Source: Candidatus Saccharibacteria bacterium UBA2112 (lineage in GTDB: Bacteria > Patescibacteriota > Saccharimonadia > Saccharimonadales > Saccharimonadaceae). Taken from it: 32,601 nt of DNA. The stretch spans positions 15,611 through 48,211 of the forward strand of contig DCYK01000042.1 in NCBI GenBank assembly GCA_002331045.1. The letters are read 5' to 3'. Shown in pieces: positions 24,101-30,740 of the stretch (its first letter is position 1; every line of letters starts with the position of its first letter). The notes beneath the pieces were generated by a model. It saw only the letters and a list, made by a program, of their open reading frames with translations. It was not told the DNA's origin and searched no databases. A program made the position numbers and the translations under genes.

Positions 24101-25395
24101 GTGAGTAATGGATAAGTTTTGCCAAATAGCTTAAAACGAAAATGCCTATGCGTTCGATCTATATTCGATCGAGTATCTTCACGTCCGTCTAATAATTTCT
24201 TGATTTCATCCGCACCACCAGACCATGTCATCCATGAGCTGCCATCGTAGTATTCAACCTCTTCTGGAGATTCAAAACGGGTAGTCGTATACGCGGCATT
24301 TTCAACAAACATTCGAAGATAATTACCCTGAGAGTAACTATCATAATAGTAATCACCGTCTGCAAATGAATGGTATTTATGGTTTACATCTGCTTTTGCA
24401 GCAAGATCGGTCGTCAGGCTCGTCACAGCGCTTTGCGGAATATTACTAAATGTGTTGTTACTACCGCTCATCGTCTTGTTCGTGAGGGTCTGATTACCGT
24501 TCACTGTCACATCACCACTGCCTGTACCCGCTCCTATAGCTGTACGGGCCGCGGCCGCATCTGTTGCAGTCAGAACCGACCGACCAACTGATGTCGAGTC
24601 AGATATGTCAGTAGCCACAATACTAGCAAATGACCCTAAAGCCGATGAACCAGCAGATTTAAGGAATTGCCCAGCAGATCCAGGACTGATCGTCTGCATG
24701 GCACCTGTGGCTGTCGTACCAGCCGCGATGATGCCATAGGCTGTCGTATTGGTTGAGCGGCCCGTACCGCCGTCAGCGACGGATACGTCGGTACTGCCAC
24801 TCACGTACATTGTACCGCTCGCATTCGGAACTGTTATCGTTCTGGTTGTACCCGTGGTGATGCCGCTGAGTTGAAAGCGCACCTGTTTCGTTACATCACC
24901 ATCATCCTGTAAGGTGAAGTTCGTATCCTTGAGCGTCACCGTACTTGTGTTAGTAATACTGGCCGAGCCTATTGTTGACGTCCATGATGGGACACCGCCT
25001 GTAATCGTAAGATACGTACCATTACTGCCTGCGGTAAGTGGCGTAAAGTAGCCACCACTATTGCGATAATAGATATCACCGGTTGCACCGGAACTATCAT
25101 CATAGATTGCTATCTTTTTTCGCGTCGTACTACTTGTCTGTGTCAAATAGTAATTATCACCGGAAAACTCCATCGCACCTGCCTCGGGTGTAGTGAGCAG
25201 TGTACCTGTCGTGAATTTTAACGGTGCACCCCCAGGGCTCGTGACGCCAGGACGGATAGTTACCTTTTGATGGCCACCATTAGCAGCATTATCCGTATCA
25301 TCGTTATAATGTTCCTTCATCAGGTACTGACGAATAATGTCGCCCCAAACGCCGTCGTCACTGTCTACGATAGGAAGTCGTTGTGGAGTAGGCAT
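21142..25395 (-). CDS. Giant phage tail-fibre-like surface protein, 1417 aa
   Basis: The N terminus LPIVDSDDGVWGDIIRQYL matches the start of the 782-aa tail-spike-like protein. Residues about 55-150 resemble phage tail repeats (PLKFTTGTLLTTPEAGAMEF). At least seven copies of the TLTNKT-type motif lie near residues 303, 601, 720, 829, 922, 1135 and 1250, and four of a second motif, DTNIxLxLxPKGxG, near 665, 698, 1195 and 1226. A discoidin-like or other beta domain occupies about 335-560. The last 100 residues (from SWQEVTSTSQAAV) form a fibre-tip-like beta domain with GKGAGGWRIAQNSGETIHFG. There is no signal peptide or anchor. GGAG is 8 nt before ATG and lies inside the end of the upstream gene. 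Probably a long fibre on the cell or on a particle; no capsid, terminase or sheath gene is near. Confidence 0.85.
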   Translation of the reverse strand: MPTPQRLPIVDSDDGVWGDIIRQYLMKEHYNDDTDNAANGGHQKVTIRPGVTSPGGAPLKFTTGTLLTTPEAGAMEFSGDNYYLTQTSSTTRKKIAIYDDSSGATGDIYYRNSGGYFTPLTAGSNGTYLTITGGVPSWTSTIGSASITNTSTVTLKDTNFTLQDDGDVTKQVRFQLSGITTGTTRTITVPNASGTMYVSGSTDVSVADGGTGRSTNTTAYGIIAAGTTATGAMQTISPGSAGQFLKSAGSSALGSFASIVATDISDSTSVGRSVLTATDAAAARTAIGAGTGSGDVTVNGNQTLTNKTMSGSNNTFSNIPQSAVTSLTTDLAAKADVNHKYHSFADGDYYYDSYSQGNYLRMFVENAAYTTTRFESPEEVEYYDGSSWMTWSGGADEIKKLLDGREDTRSNIDRTHRHFRFKLFGKTYPLLTLWLVQTSWTAISFPGLTMRVYTSTTQGGTYTLRDTATFNSANGSTNWGSSLYVTDSLHNNERWYQIEIEWNDWTDSGSYTVMPMLRVEILSNYQGSSLLPFSWNWDKHVTGLNKVILPSNTTSSTGIDFGSDTNLYRSGANMLKTDDAFIIGNPGTSSGSAVTIDGTQTLTNKTHTGPRIDQVNDINGNNILDYVAIGSAVNRFYLTNQSAGNYPTFGVDGSDTNIGLTLAPKGSGPVRIAVSSGQTPTIDVSGPDTNLDLNLVAKGSGRLKANGTEVVTTSGTQTLANKTFSDGLKVGNTSSPVVLELAGPNSSATGATLTFSENAGTPKNGISLRYNSSSNFLELVDDVGDNIRVVFDRSGGVGFQNSGLTAVGSINGLTIPSSNFVGRTDSQILTNKTISGNDNTISDIIATTSLTATGTKSSSTYLRGDNTWATPPNTTYAEITSTEITAGTATTLRTISGRRAQEIVDKAVAASGDVTVNGTQTLANKTISLGSNTITGTLAEFNTALTDADFATVADLAGKAEGTQVTDRGYAASTEYRLLATLPIDNSSNYCSITITGRIGGWTETNMAQWTILLSNRSDYSGDNIMSAVIGTGNVDVATAINDIVIYKQTDKSALVYLKLDGYYTYDFSIKEYQATVSYTGGTTTTTGTQIWDLSGAPKLSVDKDGNVIGSVAPTAGSHLTNKDYVDNGTATLANKTLASARTNGFLDTNGNVILSMSPTASAVNYISILNGVSGGGPAVVAEGSDTNINLYLAPKGYAGVIIYTSAGTPSAIVADGIDANIDIDLLPKGAGKVYAGSAQVATISDSQILTNKTISASSNTISNITVSNLATSAVVIESEGIGSNDNDTTIPTSAAVKDYVDTAAGAGSISWQEVTSTSQAAVTNGGYIANNASLVTITLPTTAAVGSTVRVIGKGAGGWRIAQNSGETIHFGASSTTAGTGGYIGSTNRYDTVEIVCVTANTTWVVASSVGNITVA

Positions 25396-25398
25396 CTC

Positions 25399-25605
25399 TT
25401 ACACTCCAAATTTTCTCGTACCAAACCCCTGGCCGCTATCTTCCTTCTTTTGTGCACCTGACAGGTGTCCTGTTTGTTTTGTTTGTTTAGTCAGAAATGA
25501 AACAAAGTTTGAAACACCGAATACCATCAGAACTGCCATGCCAATGGCCTCAAGAAACTCCTTACGAGTCATCTGTTTTGCGAACAGTTCCCTTGCTTGC
25601 TTCAT
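25399..25605 (-). CDS. Small Tat-signal-like membrane protein, 68 aa
   Basis: First gene of the fibre operon, 3 nt before the giant fibre gene. The sequence has a basic amphipathic start, TRKEFLEAIGMAVLMVFGVSNFVSFL (Tat-like core and one hydrophobic helix), and a charged tail ending SGQGFGTRKFGV. It is paralogous to the proteins at 6160-6306 and 30460-30666. The aromatic-glycine tail (GFG then FG) parallels GYGASAYGG in the latter. The second arginine of the twin-arginine motif is Lys here. A role in holding, exporting or assembling the fibre is suggested by gene order alone. The Shine-Dalgarno AAGGGG is close to ATG. Confidence 0.8.
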   Translation of the reverse strand: MKQARELFAKQMTRKEFLEAIGMAVLMVFGVSNFVSFLTKQTKQTGHLSGAQKKEDSGQGFGTRKFGV

Positions 25606-25627
25606 ATCCCCTTATTCTCTAGGGATA

Positions 25628-25656
25628 AGTATACCGTAGGACAAGCATGAGAACAA
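25628..25656 (-). promoter_or_regulatory. Promoter of the fibre operon (TTGTTC-17-TATACT)
   Basis: -35 TTGTTC (plus 25651-25656), 17-nt spacer, -10 TATACT (plus 25628-25633), start site near 25621. It would drive the five genes down to 18677. Confidence 0.7.
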
Positions 25657-25699
25657 TGCCCACCACCCCTTTTACAGGGTCACTATCACCGTGATAAAT

Positions 25700-26740
25700 T
25701 TACCGCTTTCTTTTTCCTCGTCGGAACAGCTTGAATGCGCGCCACAAGACAGACCACACGCCAATCACCAGAACGATCAGCACAATCAGTCCAATGAGCA
25801 TAATCTTCCATGGTAATACCCAAAAAGTCGCTTGACGCTCGACGGGGACATCTCTTATGCCATCATTGTAGACTGCCACAAGTTTGGCGGTGTAGTGACC
25901 CATGCGGAACTGAAATGCTTTTGACCAGTCCCACACTTCTGATTTTTTCTCACTTCCATCAGACTCAGTCGTTATCTCATACACCGGAAATCCGTCCGTC
26001 CAGTCAGTATCAAGTACTCGCTTGCTCCCAGGTAGGATGTACCCACCGCCATCATTAACAGGCAGGGTTGCTATAGGAGTCGTATCGTCGCTTCCACGTT
26101 GAATAAATATGTTACCATATGGCCGTACAATCGTATTGCCCGTATTTCGAAAGACGATATTTGCCGTGACGGGCAAATACTCATAGACAGTAGATGACGT
26201 TGAGAACTTCTCGACATCCAACTGACGTACTGCGCCCGGCCTATCAACATTAATGAGCGTGAACACTGCCACTGATCCCTCAATAATCCTCTGACCATCG
26301 AGCGACTTGGGATTATTCGTTCGACTAATAACGAAAACTAATGAATAGCTAAAACCAGTATCTTCTGGAAGTGAAATGGTGATTTTCTGCGTATACCATT
26401 GACCTGGTTCGATGGTAAATTCCTGCTCTTTAAAGCTCACCCAGTCAGCAATTTCCGAAGGTTCGTTATGATTGAGTATTACCTCACCGGTATTGTCATC
26501 AATAGTGAAGCTCCGCGGCTGAATCGTTAGCTGCTCCGTACCGGTTCCGGAGTTACGAATCCTCAGATCGAGCGTCGTCTCGGTTCCTGGCTTCAACTCT
26601 GTCACTAGAGGTGATGGCGTCACCTGAAGTGAAAAATCACTCGCAGGCTCCTGGGCAGAGACAGAGCCACCTGAGAAAATAGCAACCCCTACCAAAAATA
26701 CCGATACTACCTGTAAAAATAGCCATCTATACCTCATCAT
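25700..26740 (-). CDS. Secreted DUF916-like protein with C-terminal anchor, 346 aa
   Basis: A signal peptide of about 29 residues ends in SVSA before QEPAS. Two Ig-like domains follow: an N-terminal one with FSLQVTPSPLVTELKPGTETTLDLRIRNSG and a second one around VYEYLPVTANIVFRNTGNTIV. A transmembrane helix lies near residues 314-336, with a basic tail (RRGKRKR). DUF916-type proteins work with WxL proteins in Gram-positive surface complexes; the next gene upstream encodes a WxL-like secreted protein. The start at 26740 is 7 nt after TATAAT; the in-frame TTG at 26761 lies before that box and is rejected. Confidence 0.8.
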   Translation of the reverse strand: MMRYRWLFLQVVSVFLVGVAIFSGGSVSAQEPASDFSLQVTPSPLVTELKPGTETTLDLRIRNSGTGTEQLTIQPRSFTIDDNTGEVILNHNEPSEIADWVSFKEQEFTIEPGQWYTQKITISLPEDTGFSYSLVFVISRTNNPKSLDGQRIIEGSVAVFTLINVDRPGAVRQLDVEKFSTSSTVYEYLPVTANIVFRNTGNTIVRPYGNIFIQRGSDDTTPIATLPVNDGGGYILPGSKRVLDTDWTDGFPVYEITTESDGSEKKSEVWDWSKAFQFRMGHYTAKLVAVYNDGIRDVPVERQATFWVLPWKIMLIGLIVLIVLVIGVWSVLWRAFKLFRRGKRKR

Positions 26741-26753
26741 TATCCCTATTATA
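26741..26753 (-). promoter_or_regulatory. -10 box TATAAT before the DUF916-like gene (leaderless)
   Basis: TATAAT on the minus strand (plus 26748-26753) followed by 7 nt and the ATG at 26740. The spacing is that of a leaderless mRNA. No clear -35 is visible. Confidence 0.55.
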
Positions 26754-26781
26754 CTCCACAAGCTTTCTGTTAGTGCACCGG

Positions 26782-27834
26782 CTAGAATAATCCCGCACCA
26801 ACAACTGTAATCGTGTCAGTGTAGTCTGTAGCCGCAGGCTGCGTTGGACTAATCGTTGCATTATTCGTGAGTGTCAATACGGCCGTATCAGCCGTACCAT
26901 TTGATGATGCAATTGCTCGATTTGACGTATCAAGTCCACCGCCGCGCCCTGTGCTGCCACCAACAAATGGTGTTGCAACACTCACTGTTCCCGAACCACC
27001 AACCTGCGAAGAGGTAATGCCCGTATTATAACCATTCGCCCCTGCCGATAGCGTACTATTCGTGCCAGGTGTCGTTGAGGCGATTGTTGACGAAGCAAGA
27101 GCAGATGCGAGTCCGGTATTAGCATCGCGCGCCCATACCGTCCAGCCATTCTTTGCATTTGTATTTACCGTCACAGTTCTCGGTGTGGGGCTTGAGGTGA
27201 CAGAACTAGTGCTGAGCTCGCCAAGGGGGTCTGTGTTTGCGCTCAGCGCAAAGGCAAATGCCTGAGGAACGGTTGCCGTGACAACTATCTGATCATTTGC
27301 GATTGTCGCTGTAGCATAGGTCATAGTGTCAATCGCAGCAGATGCTGAGCGTGTTGTAATAGAACCTAAATTAGAGCTCGTTGCGCTTGACTTCGTTGTC
27401 ACCGCCGAAGAATTCGTCCAGTTAAAACAATAGAGCGTCCCAACCGTTAGTTCACCACTTGGAAAAGTCACAGTTTGCGATGAAACGTTTGTTGCCGTAC
27501 CGATACCAGGCCATGCTGTCGCACCAGATGGCCACGCAAGGTTCGTCGTATTAACGGTAAATGTTCCAGTTACTCCCAATGTATACCCTGTCGGAAATGC
27601 TACTTCCACCGATGCTTCAGTAGCAGTCGTTGACGGCTCCGCACACACCGTCCCGGTCGTCCCTGTGCTAATTTTCATTCGATCAAATCGTACCGACACG
27701 CGTGCTAGTGATGCCGCAGATGCAGTCGCACTCGTTACTTGCCCCACTAGTACACCGAATACAAAAAGTGCCACCATAATCAGGTACGGCTTTTTTATAT
27801 GTTTCTTTATCTTTTTGCTGTGGTGTATCGCCAT
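26782..27834 (-). CDS. Secreted WxL-like beta-sandwich surface protein, 350 aa
   Basis: A strongly basic n-region (MAIHHSKKIKKHIKK) is followed by a hydrophobic segment and an ASA site near residues 38-41. The mature protein is rich in Ser, Thr, Ala and Gly and has three cysteines or fewer. The blocks AKNGWTVWARDANTG and the terminal TDYTDTITVVGAGLF resemble secreted CPR surface proteins and the Trp-containing, YTD-ending shape of WxL domains, but a true WxL pair is not clear. It lies upstream of the DUF916-like gene with a 41-nt gap. A surface-layer or adhesin subunit is the best guess. No Shine-Dalgarno is seen. Confidence 0.75.
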   Translation of the reverse strand: MAIHHSKKIKKHIKKPYLIMVALFVFGVLVGQVTSATASAASLARVSVRFDRMKISTGTTGTVCAEPSTTATEASVEVAFPTGYTLGVTGTFTVNTTNLAWPSGATAWPGIGTATNVSSQTVTFPSGELTVGTLYCFNWTNSSAVTTKSSATSSNLGSITTRSASAAIDTMTYATATIANDQIVVTATVPQAFAFALSANTDPLGELSTSSVTSSPTPRTVTVNTNAKNGWTVWARDANTGLASALASSTIASTTPGTNSTLSAGANGYNTGITSSQVGGSGTVSVATPFVGGSTGRGGGLDTSNRAIASSNGTADTAVLTLTNNATISPTQPAATDYTDTITVVGAGLF

Positions 27835-27922
27835 AGTTATAGGTACTTTATGCCCAATATTGCTTATGTTACTAACTAAAGTCTAAACTATTTTTTTACA
27901 GGATGCAAGAAAATGATTAGAT

Positions 27923-28942
27923 TTAATGTGCAAGCCTCCGTCGACGATGATGGCGTTTTGTCGCACGCACCAAATGTTTTCTTCCATGCTCGAGATACCA
28001 CAAGAATACCACCGCGATCACTGCACCGAAGTATAGTTGCCATTTATACCTGTTAATAAAACCGATGAAGGCTGGTATATGATCAGTCGTATCGTCAAAT
28101 GGCGCTACATACTTCATCTTCAGCGACACGGCAACACTCAACAGACGGGTCTTTTGTTCATTAGCATCAATCACAGTCATTGTAATGGTATATGCCTGTT
28201 GTGCTGAATACTGGTGAGTAAACTGCTGTAGTGCATCATCGTGAACCGTATACCCATCAGTACGACCATCACCCCAATCGATCTTTACCTTATATGGTGG
28301 TTTACCCTGGGAGATAGCGACACGCCATACGACGTTCCCCTCCATATCCATTGTTACAAAACTGTCTTTTGGAATAATCTGCAGAAAGTTCAAGGATTCG
28401 GCTTCCTGTAAACTATTAGTAGGTATACCGTCCTGTTTATGTATCTCTGGCTCCTCCTCTCCCTCAGCTGGAAAAGTTCTCGTTACCGTGACAGGCGCAC
28501 TACTCTCACCTTCATTGTTCGTTACGGTTATGACCGTCGCAACGAGCGTTTGCTCTCCATACATCAAAACAATCGGTACCGAGAAACGACCATTGTTAGT
28601 GCATTCGGTCGAGCCCGCTAAAACGCCATCATTATATATGGCAATAATAACGGCAGGGATAACGACGGGGCACGTACCCGATACAGTGATCTGTTCGGCA
28701 TCAGTTACAGTTGCAGGACGAGGCTTTTCTATGACCGGAGCACCACTTGGCAATGGCGCAGGTACTGTCGCGCTAACCGTGTAATCAAGTGCTGCTATAC
28801 GAAAGTTCTCAAGAAGTGCCATCGTCACGATAGCAAAAAAAAGCAATAGGAATAATACGCGGTACGAGGTATGCCGATGAGGAAGTAACTTACCTGTGTG
28901 CTTATGGTGGCGCAGCTTCAGTGTGTGGTGGACCGTCTTCAC
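27923..28942 (-). CDS. Membrane protein with PKD/Ig-like extracellular domains, 339 aa
   Basis: The His/Lys/Arg-rich cytoplasmic start (HHTLKLRHHKH) is followed by a transmembrane helix (about residues 28-50). The outer region has an Ig-like segment with two cysteines in GTCPVVIPAVIIAIYNDGVLAGSTEC and a PKD-like domain (KIDWGDGRTDGYTVHDDA with HQYSAQQAYTITMTVID). A second helix near residues 304-322 and an Arg/His-rich tail follow, so both ends face the cytoplasm. PKD domains mediate protein or sugar contacts on surfaces. The GTG start is 7 nt after TATACT. It is divergent from the secreted protein at 28972. Confidence 0.8.
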   Translation of the reverse strand: MKTVHHTLKLRHHKHTGKLLPHRHTSYRVLFLLLFFAIVTMALLENFRIAALDYTVSATVPAPLPSGAPVIEKPRPATVTDAEQITVSGTCPVVIPAVIIAIYNDGVLAGSTECTNNGRFSVPIVLMYGEQTLVATVITVTNNEGESSAPVTVTRTFPAEGEEEPEIHKQDGIPTNSLQEAESLNFLQIIPKDSFVTMDMEGNVVWRVAISQGKPPYKVKIDWGDGRTDGYTVHDDALQQFTHQYSAQQAYTITMTVIDANEQKTRLLSVAVSLKMKYVAPFDDTTDHIPAFIGFINRYKWQLYFGAVIAVVFLWYLEHGRKHLVRATKRHHRRRRLAH

Positions 28943-28971
28943 ATAGGGTAGTATATAATACTATAAGCATA
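28943..28971. promoter_or_regulatory. Overlapping divergent -10 boxes
   Basis: On the minus strand TATACT (plus 28950-28955) is 7 nt before the GTG at 28942. On the plus strand TATAAT (28954-28959) and TACTAT (28959-28964) lie 12 and 7 nt before the ATG at 28972. The two promoters share bases, so both cannot be used at once. Confidence 0.55.
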
Positions 28972-29529
28972 ATGAAAAAAATCACTCTCCGAAAGGGCAG
29001 CCTTCCCGCACTTGTACTCAGCCTTTCTTTGTGTTTTTTCATTCACTATTCGGCAAGTGCCTCCCCATTTGGCCAAGGCACCTTTGATGCGGACGTACCC
29101 TTCGGATCGCTCACGAGTTTATCTCTGTCATTTAGCGGAGATGTTGCCCTTAATTTGTCACCGAGTGGCAATAACTTTACTGGACAGGGTTCCCATACGG
29201 TCACGGTCACTTCGACGGATGTTGTTGGCTATAAGTTGTATATACTCGCACCAAATGGAACTGCAATGAGTAATGGAACAACATCTATTCCCGCAAGTAG
29301 TAATGCCACCCTGGCCCCACTGTCAGTCAATACCTGGGGGTATAACACGAATGGCACATCATCATACAAAGGCCTCTTGGCAACACCTTCTCTCATCAAG
29401 GATGCTGATGGGCCGTATACAGCCGGAGATGATAGCGAGATATACTACGGTGTTTTGACTGATATCACCCAGCCCGCCAGCAACTATAATGTCGATGTCG
29501 TATATACCGTTGTTGCTGAATATCAATAG
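28972..29529 (+). CDS. Secreted WxL-like beta-sandwich protein, 185 aa
   Basis: The signal peptide ends near SASASP (about residue 33). The mature part is a Ser/Thr/Gly/Asn-rich beta protein with VTVTSTDVVGYKLYILAPNG, VNTWGYNTNGTSSYKGL and a C-terminal NYNVDVVYTVVAEYQ. This ending and the GYKLYI block resemble the other secreted protein at 26782-27834 and WxL-like surface subunits. The start at 28972 is set by the nearby -10 boxes and the clear signal peptide; a longer reading from 28921 has no signal peptide at its start. It overlaps the 3' end of the DUF916-like gene by 7 bp in convergent orientation. Confidence 0.8.
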   Translation: MKKITLRKGSLPALVLSLSLCFFIHYSASASPFGQGTFDADVPFGSLTSLSLSFSGDVALNLSPSGNNFTGQGSHTVTVTSTDVVGYKLYILAPNGTAMSNGTTSIPASSNATLAPLSVNTWGYNTNGTSSYKGLLATPSLIKDADGPYTAGDDSEIYYGVLTDITQPASNYNVDVVYTVVAEYQ

Positions 29530-30410
29530 CTCCTAGTGTTTGCTTCGATGTGTTTTCTTCGGTACCGCCAAATCCAGCGTCCACCCAGTAGAGCAATCAC
29601 CATCAGTGCTATTGACCACGGTGGGATATACATAATATATGCCGACTTTACTACCTCGCGTTCAGAGGCATCAGTCCTGTAGCCATAGTCTAATTGGTAT
29701 AATCCAGGCAATAAAGGTGCCGGCACCGATCCACCAATCTGGCGAATGGTTCCCGGTAGTAATAAATGGCTCGCACTCGTTTGTGGCTGATCAAGGAAGG
29801 GGCCTTTTAATTGTCCGAAGAATTGAGCAGTGTAGTGAACGTTTCCTGTATTCCTTGCATCAAAGGTATACGGCACTTTTGTATCGAACACAAAGAATGG
29901 AACAGATTCGTTGCTAATAGAACCCGTTCGCAAGAGAGCACCCGAAACCCTCACATAAAGCTGCGAGACAACCTGAGCTGTTCGCTGCAAATTATTACTC
30001 GACATATCAGCACTCGCAAGAAGCGCAAAATAGTGCCCCCCAGGAACCGCCGTTGCTGGGGCATCGATTGTAAAAGTAACTGCTCGTTCTTCCGCAGGCC
30101 GTAAAACCATCCGTGGTGACTCGAACACTATCCAGTCTTCCTTGAGCGGTCGAAACTCATATTCATAAGTATAATCTGCTGCCGTAAACTGTTGGACGCT
30201 AAGATCAACAGTCATCTCTTCGTCCGTATAATTGGCGATATTTATAGTACCTCTGGTCGTTTCTCCTGCAGTGATATCAATTTCTTGACGAACTGGCGCC
30301 ACAGTAAGTCCCGCATTCTTTTGAGAGCTCTGCGCTTGGGCAGGTAATAAGAAAAATGAGAAGCCTAATACCATAGACACGATACTCGCTGCAGCTATCC
30401 GAAAAAACAT
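29523..30410 (-). CDS. Secreted DUF916-like protein with C-terminal anchor, 295 aa
   Basis: The signal peptide ends in AQAQSS (about residue 27). The N-terminal domain reads GLTVAPVRQEIDITAGETTRGTINIANYTDEEMTV, followed by SPRMVLRPAEERAVTFTI and PGGHYFALLAS, which match the Ig-like peptidoglycan-binding domain of DUF916-type proteins. A second Ig-like domain contains PYTFDARNTGNVHYTAQ. The C terminus has a helix (SIALMVIALLGGRWIW) and a basic tail. It is similar in layout to the protein at 25700-26740. It converges on and overlaps the secreted WxL-like gene by 7 bp, so this pair mirrors the other WxL-like/DUF916-like pair. Confidence 0.85.
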   Translation of the reverse strand: MFFRIAAASIVSMVLGFSFFLLPAQAQSSQKNAGLTVAPVRQEIDITAGETTRGTINIANYTDEEMTVDLSVQQFTAADYTYEYEFRPLKEDWIVFESPRMVLRPAEERAVTFTIDAPATAVPGGHYFALLASADMSSNNLQRTAQVVSQLYVRVSGALLRTGSISNESVPFFVFDTKVPYTFDARNTGNVHYTAQFFGQLKGPFLDQPQTSASHLLLPGTIRQIGGSVPAPLLPGLYQLDYGYRTDASEREVVKSAYIMYIPPWSIALMVIALLGGRWIWRYRRKHIEANTRSY

Positions 30411-30459
30411 ATCGATTCTATTGTACGACGTTTTATATCAACGAAAAAAGGGCGAGAAA

Positions 30460-30666
30460 CTAAGAGGTACTCTTCTGGGCACCGCCATAAGCAGAAGCCC
30501 CGTACCCGTTGTCTTTAGCGGCAACGTTCTCTTGTTTGGCTCCTAGCAACCTCAAGGCAGTACTAGCCCCACTCACGGCAACAATCCCTATGCCAACATG
30601 CTTCAAAAAATCCTGTCGGTCCATTTTTTTGCTCAGAATTGCATTGACTTGTTTTTTTATTGTCAT
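30460..30666 (-). CDS. Small Tat-signal-like membrane protein, 68 aa
   Basis: Third paralogue: basic start, DRQDFLKHVGIGIVAVSGASTALRLL (Tat-like core with Gln for the second Arg, one hydrophobic helix), and a tail ending GYGASAYGGAQKSTS. The tail resembles the YGAGAYG segment of the protein at 32089-32295. It is transcribed from its own consensus promoter directly downstream of tatC. AGGA lies about 11 nt before ATG. Tat export is suggested by position and motif but not shown. Confidence 0.8.
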   Translation of the reverse strand: MTIKKQVNAILSKKMDRQDFLKHVGIGIVAVSGASTALRLLGAKQENVAAKDNGYGASAYGGAQKSTS

Positions 30667-30706
30667 AATGTCTTTTTCCTGTTTGCTTTTTACTATGTTC
30701 TATTTG

Positions 30707-30735
30707 AGAATACTTTTTATGTTTATATATGTCAA
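30707..30735 (-). promoter_or_regulatory. Consensus-like promoter TTGACA-17-TATTCT
   Basis: -35 TTGACA (plus 30730-30735), 17-nt spacer, -10 TATTCT (plus 30707-30712). It begins 5 nt after the tatC stop codon and drives the small gene at 30460-30666, with a leader of about 35 nt. Confidence 0.75.
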
Positions 30736-30740
30736 TATAT

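Noticed and set aside
18677..25605. Prophage or phage remnant
   Set aside because: Tail-fibre-like genes are present, but no terminase, portal, capsid, tail tube, integrase or lysis gene is seen, and the operon lies between dnaK and other cellular surface genes.
25605..25627. Hairpin TATCCC/GGGATA hiding the Shine-Dalgarno of the fibre operon
   Set aside because: The start site predicted from TATACT at 25628-25633 is near 25621, so the upstream arm would not be in the RNA.
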